Assembly: GCA_024663395.1 (NCBI GenBank)
Contig: JANFAH010000001.1
Location: 5,518,001-5,582,000 of the forward strand
From: Pisolithus tinctorius
Taxonomy: Eukaryota; Basidiomycota; Agaricomycetes; Boletales; Pisolithaceae
DNA length: 64,000 nucleotides
Direction of reading: 5' to 3'
Below the pieces are notes generated by a model. It did not search any database. It was not told the DNA's origin and worked only from the letters and a program-made list of their open reading frames with translations. This document shows, one piece after another, positions 53,314-64,000 of this stretch. The position numbers were made by a program, and so were the translations under genes. Every line of letters begins with the position of its first letter. Position 1 is the stretch's first letter.

Positions 53314-54771
53314 AAACCTTGCACCTTTATCAGACTCCCCCTAATACCGTTAGTTTTTACTTACCTTTCAGCCATTTCAAAGGCCGTGTCACTAGCTCAC
53401 TCTCGAGTTTCTGCCGCAATTGTCTGATCCACGGAGAAGTGAATGGTGTTGACAAGCTGAAGTCTATCGCTTGCAGGTTACTGACACGAGCAGATTGCAT
53501 GCGAAAACAATGCCATCAGCTAATGAATCATGTGCACCCGGTCAGCGGGTAGAGATATGATATGTGATATGATAAGAGGTCGGGCTACTATAAGCGACTG
53601 TGCATCTTGGAACGCAACCATGATAATTTCATGACAAGGTACTGCGTTTCTCTGGCGACAAGCGCGGGATTTCTTGACAAGACTTGACTCACATGGCATC
53701 CCCGGTGACAGAGACGAGTCCCAATGCCATCCGGATCTTTGTACATGATATCACTCATTTCGGATCCGTTCCATTAGATAGATGGGGTCAGTACCATTAC
53801 ACCGAAAAATAACCTTGTCATATGAAGAAGGACAGCCAGTCGTTTGTTCGGTGCAGTTTTCCTCTTCATCTTTCTATAACTGCAAAGTGAGGAGCTCGAC
53901 AGATCCATTACCGTTCCCTGCGAACAACGTATTTCCCATAAGTAGGTGACAATGACCAAAGGCACAATAGGCTTGTCCGTTTATTTCGAGGAATCTCTTA
54001 CTGTGACTCAGCAATTGAAAGGTGTAAGATCCTTGACATACCTTTATTTAAATCCTTAGCTGCACGAGTGCCTCGCGGTGTCCTACGTACCCCAGGAAGG
54101 TGGGGAGTAGTCATCGTCATGGCCGTAATTCGAGGGAATATGTACCGCATGGTGCTTCATTAATTGCCACCCAACTACGGGGCTTGGTTTTACGACACCC
54201 GCAGCTTCCCTACCCTACGTCATTTGGACGAGCACAGGCAAGTACGTTCTTCCCTGCGGGTATAGTGAACTGACGTGGGTCTATTTAAATCGAGACTGGT
54301 CACAATGAATGATGTCCTATGATGTCTCGCTGTTATTTCCCTCACCCCTGATGGATGAGTACCGAGGTGAGACTTACGTGCCCTGACCCGCCTTGAAACT
54401 TCCTATTAGGGTAATTCGTTTGTTTGCTGCCCATTTACGGCTCTTCATTGCGAAGTGCGCGAAGTTCATTCGCAAGTCATGTTCCAGCTCAGAAGGCGGA
54501 TATTCCGTCGGGTTTTTCATCCGTACCTTTGAACTTTCCTTAATAGGGGAACAAACAATGGAGAGCGCCCTCGATTCTTTATGGAGCCCCCTTACGAACA
54601 GGCGTCGGCACTAAGCAATAGGTCGACGTACAACCTTGTATAAAGGTCACACCCAGGGACCCTATCCTGTAACCACGCCTGAACCTTGAGCTACTGTACG
54701 CCCTTTTTGCTTGTTGGTTTGTTTCAACTCCGGAATGGTTGAACCATATGTTTTCTAAACTCTAGCATGCG
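53314..54771. other. Intergenic region, no gene except a possible promoter
   Basis: 1458 bp. No recognisable coding motif. A TATA-like GTATAAAGG at 54638-54646 and an intron-like stretch (GTACGC near 54697 to TCTAG near 54764) may belong to the small gene that follows. Confidence 0.45.
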
Positions 54772-54984
54772 ATGACGTCCGACGTTCCCCGACCAAAACA
54801 AGATGGGAAAGCAGGGCATCTCTACCATGGTCTTGCCGTGAATCTCTCGCCTGCACAAATAATTGCGGAGGCATGGCAGCGGGAGTCCGCTCAAACTCAG
54901 GAATTCTGGCGGCAGGCAGAGGCAAAGCGGAAGGAACAATATTCGGCCCCTCGACCTCCACGACCACGGAGTGGGAAGATGTAG
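54772..54984 (+). CDS. Small hypothetical protein (70 aa), tentative
   Basis: ATG 54772 to TAG 54982-54984 encodes a charged peptide starting MTSDVPRPKQDGKAGHLYHG, with a predicted helix rich in Ala/Glu/Gln/Arg (AEAWQRESAQTQEFWRQAEA) and a Pro/Arg tail. A TATA box lies 126-134 bp upstream and a plausible 5' UTR intron sits in between, which is why I keep it. The composition is more protein-like than the surrounding random frames. No family recognised; it could be noise. Confidence 0.35.
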   Translation: MTSDVPRPKQDGKAGHLYHGLAVNLSPAQIIAEAWQRESAQTQEFWRQAEAKRKEQYSAPRPPRPRSGKM

Positions 54985-55266
54985 ATAAAGTTTAACGTGG
55001 AGGTAAGGATTTATTTTCTGTAAGGTCGTAACTGCTTACAACTGTTCGTATTCTAACGGCTGCTCTTACCCAAGTTTCGACCTTCTTTGTATATATCGTT
55101 CCTCACCAACACTACCCATACGCAGCGTGATTGCAAAAACACGGTTGTTGCTTAGTATTTAAATAGCAGTTACATACCCGAGTGTCCAATGAGTGCGCAG
55201 AAAGCATACGACAAGTATTTATTGATTGCTGGTACATTGCACGAACAATTATCAGTGTCCTGGTGG

Positions 55267-57435
55267 TTACGGAGTAATGTCTAAGCTTTCAACCCTGTCC
55301 ACTTCATGCGAATCTGATTCGTCGTCATTATCGTAATCCTCATCCTCTTCTAGTGCGGCTTCCGCCTCAGCTTGCGCTTGCGCTGCCGACGCAGCATTGG
55401 CAATTGCCTGCTCCAAAAGTTTCTTCTGCTCGTCAGAAAGACCATAGAGAGACAACTGAGGAGCTGAGGGGCTGCTGCTGGGAGGCACACCTCCTTCCTC
55501 AGCAAGCGACAAGTCTGATGAACCTGCGGCGGCGGCTGCACCTTCAGGAGTGCGCGAGTGTGAATGCCCGACATTGGTGGGACCCTGGGTATCGTTGGCA
55601 GGCAGGAGAAGAGGTTCGAGTTGCGAAGCCATGCTTTGCATTTGTGCCCTGGCTATCACGCTCGCCAGTGTCGCTTGTCCCCCCGTAGGATCCAGGTGAA
55701 GCGGTGGCGCAGCATGATCAGTGCCCAATGCCTGCGACACATGAGCCTGTAGCACAGAGTGGAGACCGAGTACCGCTGCCTGCATACGCCGGATAACATC
55801 ATTGTGCAGTTCCCCTTCCTCCAAATTACTTTGTTCTCCGTGACTAACGTATCCTGCAGCCACGGCACTGTTGGTCACAAGATCGTTCCACATCTTCGTT
55901 CGCCTGCCCTCCCGAACATGCTCCTCATCACCATTCCTGTCAAGCTCTACTTCCCGTACGGCAGCATCCACACAAATCCCGCCCTTCTCACCGCGCGCTG
56001 CGCTACTGTTTTTATGTCGTTTAATTGCGTCACGTCTGGAAAACAACTTGTCGCAACCCGCGCATTGCCAAGCCCTCTTTTCATGCAACTTTGTGTGACG
56101 TTTGAGATCATGGTTGCGAGCAAATGATGCAGGACATGTAGTACAACGAAACGGCCGATGTGCAGCGTGTATTCGTTGGTGGGCGCGCAGACTGAAAAGT
56201 CGAGAGAATGTCTTCCGACAGCGGGGTACGAGACAGGGATATACAGCGGTGCCGATATCGCTGAAAATGGACGGAGTGGTGTTCGATTCCAAAGGGGTCA
56301 ACGGCCGAGGAAATTGTGCAGGGGCTTGAAGGCCTGATGGCGCTGGGGCATTTTGAGATGATGCCGTCGGCGCAATTTGGATGCCGCTGAGCACCCCTAT
56401 GACTTGGATCAATCCACCAATTTCCTGAAGGGTATGCATCTCCTGACCACCGCGGGCGGACAACGTTACGGCAAACAAGAAGATCTGGTGCAGTTGCAGC
56501 TGCATAGACGATACGATAGACGGATCTAGCGGACCGCCGCCAGTATGATGGTGTACATTAAAAGCATTCGAAACCGTCCGAACGGCTTCAACTACTTGCT
56601 GCTCGATATCGTAGTGACCGATATGCTGTCGCTTGAATGTGCGAGATTCATCCAGCAGTTTCTCTTCGTCATCTTCGCGTCGACGCTTTCCTTTGTCAAG
56701 TTGAACCGCAGGAGCGCTCGAATTTCGCATGATAGCAAACAGGGTATCGGAGCGAGCCAGAGAAACAAGCCTAGGACTAAGGATTTTTGCATGATCTCTG
56801 GAGATGGCACTGGAGTCGACCGCGCGGCTGAGGATATCGAGCACGTTACCGTTTAACCCAGGAACGAGGGCCGATGAAAGCGTGGACCGTGCTTCAGGAT
56901 CCTTTTCCGTTAGTGCCAAGATGGTTTTCATGGTCTCGAGAGCCGCTGACACCTTTGGGGGAAGCTTCCGGCTCATGGGAGTTGCACATCCCAGGCCGTA
57001 TTGAGTGGTTTCGGCACCATGGGAGGCAGTCTGTGCATTCCGTAGTCTTTCGCTCGCTTGCGCGGCCTGCGCTTTGCTGATATCTGCCCACAACTGTTCC
57101 TTCAGCCTCCGTGCTATTTCCTCTGGGTCTTCCTCCTCCTCCCCTTCTTCTTCGTCATCCTCAAACTCGTCTTCAAATGTTTCGGCCGCCTCATCACCGA
57201 TGTCGTCGTCCGGAGGCCCCGTTGTTACCCGGGCTGCTGTGGGATGTTCAATGGCAACCTGAGTCATGGCACACACATTATTGCCGTCGGGTTTCATCGC
57301 TGTGACAAAACGTACATATGTGACTGCTTCCAAATAAGGAAGCCAGTCTTGGAGGTCACTCCGCGAACCGGTCCCTCCCACACCGCGTCGAGATTTTCGG
57401 ACAGCTGGCAGTTTTGTCTTTGCACTTCGACTCAC
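55267..57435 (-). CDS. C2H2 zinc-finger transcription factor
   Basis: One long open frame without introns. The acidic N-terminal part (EDEFEDDEEEGEEEEDPEE) is followed by Ala/Ser-rich regions and, at about residues 398-475, three C2H2 fingers: CLVPRCRKTFSRLFSLRAHQ (C-x4-C, H-x3-H), then CTTCPASFARNHDLKRHTKL, then CAGCDKLFSRRDAIKRH, whose last ligand is not a normal His-x3-5-His and may be Cys further on. The C-terminus is Gln/Ala-rich then acidic. This layout is that of fungal C2H2 activators (Rsv2/Azf1-like); targets cannot be inferred. The upstream-most ATG (57435) lies only 18 bp from the divergent YMC1 ATG, so translation probably starts at ATG 57297 or 57267 (MTQVAIEHPTAAR). The stop is at 55267-55269. 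Confidence 0.85.
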   Translation of the reverse strand: MSRSAKTKLPAVRKSRRGVGGTGSRSDLQDWLPYLEAVTYVRFVTAMKPDGNNVCAMTQVAIEHPTAARVTTGPPDDDIGDEAAETFEDEFEDDEEEGEEEEDPEEIARRLKEQLWADISKAQAAQASERLRNAQTASHGAETTQYGLGCATPMSRKLPPKVSAALETMKTILALTEKDPEARSTLSSALVPGLNGNVLDILSRAVDSSAISRDHAKILSPRLVSLARSDTLFAIMRNSSAPAVQLDKGKRRREDDEEKLLDESRTFKRQHIGHYDIEQQVVEAVRTVSNAFNVHHHTGGGPLDPSIVSSMQLQLHQIFLFAVTLSARGGQEMHTLQEIGGLIQVIGVLSGIQIAPTASSQNAPAPSGLQAPAQFPRPLTPLESNTTPSIFSDIGTAVYPCLVPRCRKTFSRLFSLRAHQRIHAAHRPFRCTTCPASFARNHDLKRHTKLHEKRAWQCAGCDKLFSRRDAIKRHKNSSAARGEKGGICVDAAVREVELDRNGDEEHVREGRRTKMWNDLVTNSAVAAGYVSHGEQSNLEEGELHNDVIRRMQAAVLGLHSVLQAHVSQALGTDHAAPPLHLDPTGGQATLASVIARAQMQSMASQLEPLLLPANDTQGPTNVGHSHSRTPEGAAAAAGSSDLSLAEEGGVPPSSSPSAPQLSLYGLSDEQKKLLEQAIANAASAAQAQAEAEAALEEDEDYDNDDESDSHEVDRVESLDITP

Positions 57436-57453
57436 AGCTCATACCAGGAAGAG

Positions 57454-58678
57454 ATGTCAACCAATACCATCAAGGATCTGACAGCGGGAACGGCTGGGGG
57501 AATTGCGCAGGTGAAAACCTCACGTCCCCCAGTAACATTTGCGGAGGGCTTGACAGGTTTGGTTGGTGCAGGTCCTTGTCGGTCAACCTTTCGACATCGT
57601 AAAAGTGGTCAGTGCATACTCTTCAGCTCTCAAACAAACTCTCGATTTTATGTGAGGACCCTCTAGCGTATGCAAACATCCCCCAAGGGCACCTACAATG
57701 GCATGTTGCACTGCGCTACTGGGATCCTAAAGAATGAGGGACCCTTGGCGTTTTACAAGGTAGAAGGTTTTTGGCTTGCCACTACGCTCTTTTTTCCTTC
57801 TAATTTCAACCCGATCATAGGGCACTCTCACGCCGTTATTAGGAATCGGCGTCTGTGTGTCGATACAATTTGGTGCACTGGAGTTTGCAAAACGGGTTTT
57901 TGCAGCCCAGAACATCGCCAGCGGTCGCGGTGGTGAAGGAGGAAAGATACTTTCTAACGGTCAACTTTTTATCGCTGGTGTCGGTGCTGGCATTGCAAAT
58001 GGATTTGTCTCTGGACCCGTTGAACACATTCGAATACGTAGGTTGCTCGTATTTATCGTCTAATTTGCATGCTGAAACGCCACAGGACTGCAAACACAGT
58101 CGAACACAAATCCTATGTATGCCGGCCCTTGGGATGCGATTAAGAAAATAACTTCGCAGCACGGGATTCCTGCTCTTTTCAAAGGTCAATGCGTCACCTT
58201 CCTTCGGGAGGCAGCGGGCTATGGCGTCTACTTCCTGGTGTACGAAAAATTGATACAACGCGAGATGCTGACGAAGGGCATCCGCCGTGAAGAGATAAAC
58301 CCTATTAACCCTGTTCTATATGGTGCAGCTGCTGGATATGCTGTGAGTACTGGTCATGACGTGATTGCTCACCCTGCTTATCCCAAATTGTAGCTGTGGG
58401 CGGTAATATACCCGATAGACATGATCAAATCTAGGATGCAGACGGATGGTTTCACATCCTCTACTGGTCAACGGTACGCTTCAGCAAGGGACTGCGTGCG
58501 GAAAGTCTGGCGGACAGAAGGCATTGGTGCCTTCACGCGGGGGCTAGGTCCCACTCTCATTCGGTTAGTGTCCACTGGTTGATTGTTCACATCCTGCTGA
58601 TTGAATCTCAGATCTCCCTTCGCAAACGGTGCTACTTTCCTTGGGTTCGAGTTGGCAAGCCGACTCCTTTACTCATGA
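57454..58678 (+). CDS. YMC1: Mitochondrial carrier, Ymc1/Ymc2 type
   Basis: Starts MSTNTIKDLTAGTAGGIAQ at 57454 and shows the three mitochondrial-carrier repeats, each with its signature: QPFDIVKVRMQTSPKGTYNG, GPVEHIRIRLQTQSNTNPMY and YPIDMIKSRMQTDG. Between them are GTLTPLLGIGVCVSIQFGALE (formed across an intron), REAAGYGVYFLVYEKLIQRE and FTRGLGPTLIR. The last exon reads SPFANGATFLGFELASRLLYS, stop TGA 58676-58678. The GVCVSIQFGALEFAKR segment is typical of Ymc1/Ymc2 and close acylcarnitine-type carriers. It acts in the inner mitochondrial membrane; in yeast Ymc1/2 were linked to glycine/glutamate metabolism. A Crc1-type carnitine carrier is the main alternative. It shares a very short divergent promoter with the C2H2 gene. 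Confidence 0.88.
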
Positions 58679-59328
58679 TGCGTCGCTGGCCGGCAGTTTC
58701 TGTTGCATGCCACCCGATTCACCATCAGACATCATTTGAGCGTGCGACCCTTACGGCGCATAGACGTGGCAATCTATCTTGCGTTAGTTGCTACTTGCGA
58801 GCCAAAAAGTTTATCCCTTAATGTCACCCGTGTGGAAGAATGTCGCTCTCTTTGTCTATGTGCCTCTTGGATAATATCCCCAAGCGGGTCCCTTAGATCG
58901 TGCTAGATGCTGCTCGCTGAGGGACCCTGACGACATTCTGAACCAAAACCCACGATCGGCATGACCACGCGTCATTGGACTTGCAGAAAGTGCTGCCAGG
59001 TATGACGCGACGACAACGACTACTGAGGCGCCGAATACCAGCCTAGCCACGAATACTCAGACAGACCAAACACATCATGATCGATCAGGATATCCGTAAG
59101 TACAACGGGTAACCTACATGCTCAAATTCTCAGAAACCAAGGCGGTGATACTTTCAATGCCAGAGATATCCATGTGCCCAATTTCGTGAACACCATTTAT
59201 GAGACAGTGAGGATGGTATACGGGTAGTACTTGTGTCTAAAATTTCTGCAGAAGGATAACACTGTGAGGCATCTTTGAAATCACGTCGCACCTCTGTCTA
59301 CGTATATTAACCGCTAAAATTTTCTTTA
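58679..59328. other. Convergent 3' flanks of YMC1 and ERG19
   Basis: 650 bp without a supportable gene. A minus-strand frame at 58856-59050 starts with a hydrophobic stretch but lacks other support. Confidence 0.5.
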
Positions 59329-60649
59329 TTAGTTGCTCTTCTGTTTGGGCTTGCCGTTGGCATCGAACAGGGCGTGTTCGTCACCCAGGACTCTCGGGCC
59401 ATCGCCAACACAGGTGTGAATGAGTCCTTTCACGGCACCGACTTCATGTCGCTTCGCGACTGCCGAGTTGAAGCCAGGCACAAGAGTGCCCTCAATGACC
59501 TCGTTAAGGAAAGGATCCTTGAAAGGCTCTGGTTGAGGGAAATATTGGATGATCATGCCGATGATCTCCTTCATATTCTCTCCGGGTGCATAAATGACGG
59601 CGTTCGGCCCAGCGTCAAAAGTGTATGCTGCTTTGCGCTTCCCACCTGCAGCGATGGAAACGCGATTGTACTCGGTCACCACGCCGATGATCGCACGACT
59701 GACGTCGTTCATGTAGAAGATCGGGGGATCCGTGTCGAGGGCGACAGCGTGAAATTGATTAGAGTCTTGCATCGTGATTTTCGCAAAGGTATCGAAATCC
59801 TTTTTCAGGATGGCCTGCTTGATGTCCACCAGCTGTTCCTCGACGTGCTGGATTCGGTATTGGAAGAGCGCTGATGTCTCCACAGTGCGCTGCATGCCAG
59901 CAGTGGAAGACGTGCCCTTCTTGTCGTCGGAGACAATGCAGATAAGGGCATGTATCTCTGGCCAGAATGTGTGATCCGCAACCTGCACGGCACGCGAATC
60001 GGATCCGAGAAGGTCATCTCTGCCCATTTGCCACTCTACAAAACCTCCGAAAAGGGAACGACAAGCAGAACCGGAACCCTGACGTGCATTTAGGGAAAGA
60101 TCGGAGATGTCGGCAGGATCAGAGAGAGGTAGGTCGTAGAGATGAGCGAGGGAGTAGGCCAAGGCTGCGAAACCTGATGCGGAAGAAGCCAACCCAGCAG
60201 CAGTTGGGAAATTGTTCTCCGAACAGATGTGGACCTTCCATTTGGATATCTGAGAACACCAGGTAAATCAACAAATCGGAAGAGATGGGGCGCAATCAGA
60301 CGTGCCTTTGGTTCATTTGGATATTTAGCTTCATAGCGTTCCCGCTGCTTCCTCATAGCTTGAAGACACGTGTTCAAGCGTTTGTCATTATCAATCTTTA
60401 CTTCTTTTCCATTGAGCCATAATAAGTTTTCCTCGTATTCTGCACATGTGCGAGATGTAGTGGTGGAGCAGAGATGATCCTGGCTTAGCGTGACCGATAA
60501 GGATGGGTTAGTGGGTAGAATCAGTGATTCATTGCGCTTCCCCCAGTATCTAAAGCACGATCAGAGTTTGCAAGGCAAAATACCCGCGAACTGACTTGAT
60601 ACAAGCGATGTTGACCGGTGCGGACACAGTGGCCTGTTTGACGAACATA
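59329..60649 (-). CDS. ERG19: Mevalonate diphosphate decarboxylase
   Basis: Start MFVKQATVSAPVNIACIKYW at 60649, where an intron (donor GTCAGT) splits the Lys codon of the conserved IKYWGKRNE motif. Next come LPTNPSLSVTLSQDHL and the GHMP-type ATP-binding loop PTAAGLASSASGFAAL. Further landmarks are RQGSGSACRSLFGGFVEWQM, SSTAGMQRTVETS and YTFDAGPNAVIY. It ends GKPKQKSN at TAA 59329-59331. Length (just under 400 residues) matches the family. It catalyses the ATP-dependent decarboxylation of mevalonate-5-diphosphate to isopentenyl diphosphate, the last step of the mevalonate pathway feeding ergosterol synthesis. All active-site motifs I know are intact. Confidence 0.96.
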
Positions 60650-61050
60650 GCTGTTGAAAGTCAACGGCCCTCTGGATCGGCTCAGACACCCACTGTAATC
60701 AGTGGCTGTGTCGCGTAGGCGTCACGCCAGTGTCACACGACCCGGTCACGCTCCGGTCCACCTGTGACACAGTCACACGTGGCGCCGGCGAAAGCGACCT
60801 TTTGCTGAGGAGAGTCTGATTCCAGTGCTACTTCATCAACTCACAACCAACAACCCCGCGACAGCGACAACGGCACTGCATTGGAACAACCCACCGAGAA
60901 TCTGATTTCTGTCTTATTTTCTTATCATACGCTGGTGGACAATTGTAGCACTCACCCCATTGTCTCGGCTACCAAGACTTACAATCCAGCCAGCCTTCAG
61001 GATTCGTCGCTCAGTTGGCTGCATAAGGTGACTTTGCTCACACAAATGCC
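60650..61050. other. Divergent promoter of ERG19 and CCR4
   Basis: 401 bp between the two starts. Contains several GTGTCAC/GTGACAC and TCACAC repeats around 60700-60780 that form imperfect inverted repeats and could be factor binding sites. An upstream CCR4 leader exon from 60881 is possible. Confidence 0.45.
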
Positions 61051-63470
61051 ATGTTTTATCCCCAGCAATCCCCCGCCATTACTCACAAACATCCCAACCA
61101 CCACGACCAGTCCCCTTGGGGTCGTACACATCATCCTGTCCTCGGCCCTCCTGGCTCACAGAACATCGGCCCACCGCCTGCGTCGCCTGGATATGCGCTC
61201 TACACCAATGGATCCGTGAACCCCATGCAACACCACCCAGGGCACCCTCATACTCTTCCCCATACTCCAATGGCCCATCACCAGCACCATAACTCGCTTT
61301 CTCATTATCCCTCTCCACCGAATGGCCACATACACAACCAGCATATGGGCCAGGCATCCCCTGGAAGCGCTGCCAGCCAGATAATTACCCCTCATTGGCA
61401 ACAGCAACTCCTGAAGTGCGAGGTATGCCCGCTCATGTTGCACGTAATACTGGGACGTTGGTCTAATCGGGCCGTATGTTCAAAGATGATAAGATCGTCC
61501 CGCTCCCCGCACCACAGGGCGCGGGCTAGTGCTATGGCCTCTCGTTCAGTCACTAAATCAGCTATCCTCATCACGAATCCGAACCACGTGAAACCAAACA
61601 ATGGTACAGACGTTCCCGATGCGGCGTCAAAAGACGGCGGGACTTCAACTGCATCTAGCACTCCAGCTCCTACAACTGCTTCGGAGAGCTCTCCGGTGTC
61701 ATCTAACTCGGCACCTAACCACCCCTCCGCCACAGTGGCACCGATCGCGGAGGCTCCGCGACCGACAGCAGAACCACCCGAAAATACTTGGAATTCACTA
61801 GACATGGGTGGCGTTAACCTAAAGACAATCCCACACAACTCTGGGCTGTTTACATTCACGTTTCTCATTAATCTCTACCTCAACCACAATTCTCTAGCTG
61901 CAATACCACAAGAGATCTCTAAACTGCGTCATCTGGAATTGCTAGATTTGTCGGGAAATGCACTCACCACAGTGCCTCCGGAGATGGGCATGCTTACGCA
62001 GCTCAAGGAGCTCTATCTTTTTGACAACCAGATCACTACGCTTCCACCGGAGCTTGGCAGTCTTCACCAGTTACAGACACTTGGCATAGAGGGCAACCCT
62101 CTCGATGCAAGTCTGAAGGGAATGATACAGAAGGATGGCACGCCAGCACTTATCTCGTACCTTCGGGACACCTGTCCGATGCCTCTGCCTCCCCCCCAAC
62201 GGGCATGGAAAAACGTCATCAGCCCAGCGGAACGAGAAGCTTTGGCGAACGACCCTCACACGGAGACCTTTAGCGTTCTTTGTTACAACATTCTGTGCGA
62301 AAAGTACGCAACAGAGAAGTTGTACGGCTACACCCCCTCGTGGGCACTGTCGTGGGACTACCGGAAGGAATTGATCTTAACTGAGGTGATGAACTACGAT
62401 GCAGACTTTCTGTGTCTGCAGGAGGTAGACATTGCTCAGTACGAAGACTATTTCGTCAAGCATCTACAGGCACAAGATTATGAGGGCATTTACTATCCAA
62501 AGTCGCGATACAAGACTATGAGCGATGTCGAGCGGCGGCAGGTCGACGGTTGTGCGACTTTTTACAAGGCTAACAAGTACGTGCATTCCATCCAAGCTGC
62601 TACACTACATCCTAACACCATTCTAGGTATCAACTTGTTGAGAGACAACTCATTGAATTCAGTACTGTCGCGATGCAACGGCCGGATTTTAAGAAGACAG
62701 ATGATATGTTCAATCGCGTGCTCGGGAAGGATCACATCGCTGTCACGTGCCTTTTCGAAAACAAAAAAACGGGTACTCGCGTCATAGTCGCCAATGCTCA
62801 TATTCACTGGGACCCAAACTTCCGAGACGTTAAGCTTGTTCAGGTCGCGTTACTAGTGGAAGAAGTTGAGAAAATTGCTGCCTATTTTTCCAAATTACCC
62901 CCTCGCCCACCGATCAGCTTCGATGATCAATCGAGTCCATCACGGCCACTACCTACGTATTCGGATGGGACGAAGATACCTACCATCATTTGTGGAGATT
63001 TTAACTCTATTCCCTCGAGTGGCGTGTGGGAGTTCCTGTCTACTGGTTCAGTGCCACCGGATCACCCAGATTTCATGTCCCATTTGTATGGCAAGTACAC
63101 CACAGAGGGCCCCAGACACAAGCTCAACCTGAAAAGCGCGTACGCTGCTGCCGGGGAAATCTCCTTGACAAACTATACGCCACGCTTCCAGGGTGTTGTC
63201 GATTATATATGGTACTCGGCGAGCAATCTATCTGTCAATGCTGTTTTGGGCGAAACTGATAAAGGGTACCTTGAGAAGGTCGTTGGCTTCCCAAACGCAC
63301 ATTTCCCTTCAGAGTAAGTGTCAATTCCTTCCGGACACGTATGAAAAAGCCTGATGTTCCCCTTTCCTTCCAGCCACGTATGTTTAGTGAGCGAGTTCCG
63401 GGTGAAGCCCGTACGGGACACACTCCCCCCACCGTCAACGATTCCGACACCCAACGGTATGCACTCCTAA
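61051..63470 (+). CDS. CCR4: CCR4 deadenylase (LRR plus EEP nuclease), CCR4-NOT catalytic subunit
   Basis: ATG 61051 opens a His/Pro/Gln-rich N-terminal region, as in other fungal Ccr4 proteins. A leucine-rich repeat block follows (LYLNHNSLAAIPQEISKLRH, LELLDLSGNALTTVPPEMG, LKELYLFDNQITTLPPELG), which docks onto Not1/Caf1. The EEP nuclease domain contains FSVLCYNILCEKYA, DFLCLQEVDI (catalytic Glu), ANAHIHWDPNFRDVKLVQ, ICGDFNSIPSSGVWEF, and in the last exon SDHVCLVSEFRVKPVRD (catalytic Asp-His). Introns: near 61424-61486, 62577-62626 (frame restored as NKYQLVERQLIEFS) and 63314-63373. The stop is TAA 63468-63470. It shortens mRNA poly(A) tails in the cytoplasm. Shares a 401-bp divergent promoter with ERG19. 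Confidence 0.96.
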
Positions 63471-64000
63471 GTGAGATGGAGTGTGGCTTTCATCCGCCTC
63501 ATTTACCTCCTGTATTTCTTTTTCACTTTTTTGCACATATAATTTTTCTGCAGTACATTGCTTTCTTGCTTGCGTGTACACGAGGAGTGATTGCGTATAT
63601 ACAACAGTACTTACGTGTTGTTTGTTTAAAATCCAGTCCTATATCTCCACTTCTCTCTCTCTTCCTGTGTTGTCCCTGGAGTGTGCTTGCTTGCCCGGCG
63701 TTCATGTACGCCGCTTCTTAGCTGTCTCTGTTCGTATATATGTCTGTAGCATCTGTCTGCCTTGTACACCTCTCTGATCTGAACTATATTTTCCTTATTC
63801 CTTCATCTCGTAGACGATGTGCAGCGAACGAAGTTGCAGGTGGAACAGATAGCGAAGCAATGGTCCTCGATACGTAGTGAACCCGCTTTCCAGCATACGT
63901 GTGTAGAGATGCCAAGTCTCGGGGGAGTTCTATTTCGGTGATTACAAATAGTCTACCTGTAGTACCAATCGGAAAATCTCTATAAGGGTACAGGGGGGGT
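63471..64000. other. CCR4 3' flank, no gene seen
   Basis: 530 bp, T-rich, fits a 3' UTR and intergenic DNA up to the window edge. Confidence 0.5.

Noticed and set aside
55353..55688. Plus-strand frame inside the C2H2 gene
   Set aside because: Antisense shadow of a low-complexity coding region.
58856..59050. Minus-strand small secreted protein
   Set aside because: Only a hydrophobic start supports it; no promoter, splicing or cysteine pattern.
59079..59227. Possible tiny two-exon gene downstream of YMC1
   Set aside because: The GT-AG intron 59098-59133 is plausible but the join changes the frame and ends at a stop quickly; the peptide looks random.

Overview
The window is fungal nuclear DNA, most likely from an Agaricomycete (Basidiomycota). 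The evidence is many short introns (about 43-80 nt) with GTNNGT donors and CTNAC-type branch sites, intronless tRNA genes, a basidiomycete-type atypical G-alpha, an F-box family typical of Agaricomycetes, and Helitron and Ty1/Copia elements. Products are assigned from motifs read in the translations. Exon joins were worked out by hand and no database search was possible.

Bases 1-13.7 kb are transposon-rich. A decayed minus-strand Helitron Rep/helicase pseudogene enters from the left edge (1-4871). Then come three compact plus-strand genes without assigned function (about 5.0-13.4 kb). The third is an F-box-like gene with a nucleotidyltransferase-like motif. It is split by a complete, degenerate Copia LTR retrotransposon (7996-12977, minus strand, 5-bp target duplication TATCC); removing the element restores the frame exactly. 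A hairpin followed by CTAG/T at 13638-13663 looks like a Helitron 3' terminus, so the gene trio may be Helitron cargo. The repeats carry a strong C-to-T/CpG-decay signature: all seven in-frame stops identified are TGA, and all ten LTR substitutions are transitions.

Bases 14.3-33 kb are ordinary gene-dense chromosome: a GPI-anchored pepsin-like aspartic protease, a Rex1-type RNA exonuclease, the HIT-finger snoRNP factor Hit1/ZNHIT3, a large Arg/Asp/Pro-rich protein, the G-patch/R3H splicing factor Sqs1, a His-rich membrane protein, two tRNA-Val(AAC) genes, a PC-esterase/SGNH type II membrane protein and a single-pass membrane protein.

Bases 35-64 kb hold conserved housekeeping genes: Xaa-Pro aminopeptidase P, ribosome-biogenesis GTPase Nog1, an atypical G-alpha with a 9-nt microexon, the SEA/GATOR2 subunit Sea4/Mios, a candidate securin (Cut2/Pds1-like), NADH pyrophosphatase Npy1, a C2H2 zinc-finger protein, the mitochondrial carrier Ymc1, mevalonate diphosphate decarboxylase Erg19 and the deadenylase Ccr4. 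They cover unrelated functions and form no operon-like pathway. The observations most worth following are the securin candidate, the G-alpha microexon, the possible Helitron cargo with its nested Copia insertion, and the TGA-only decay signature.
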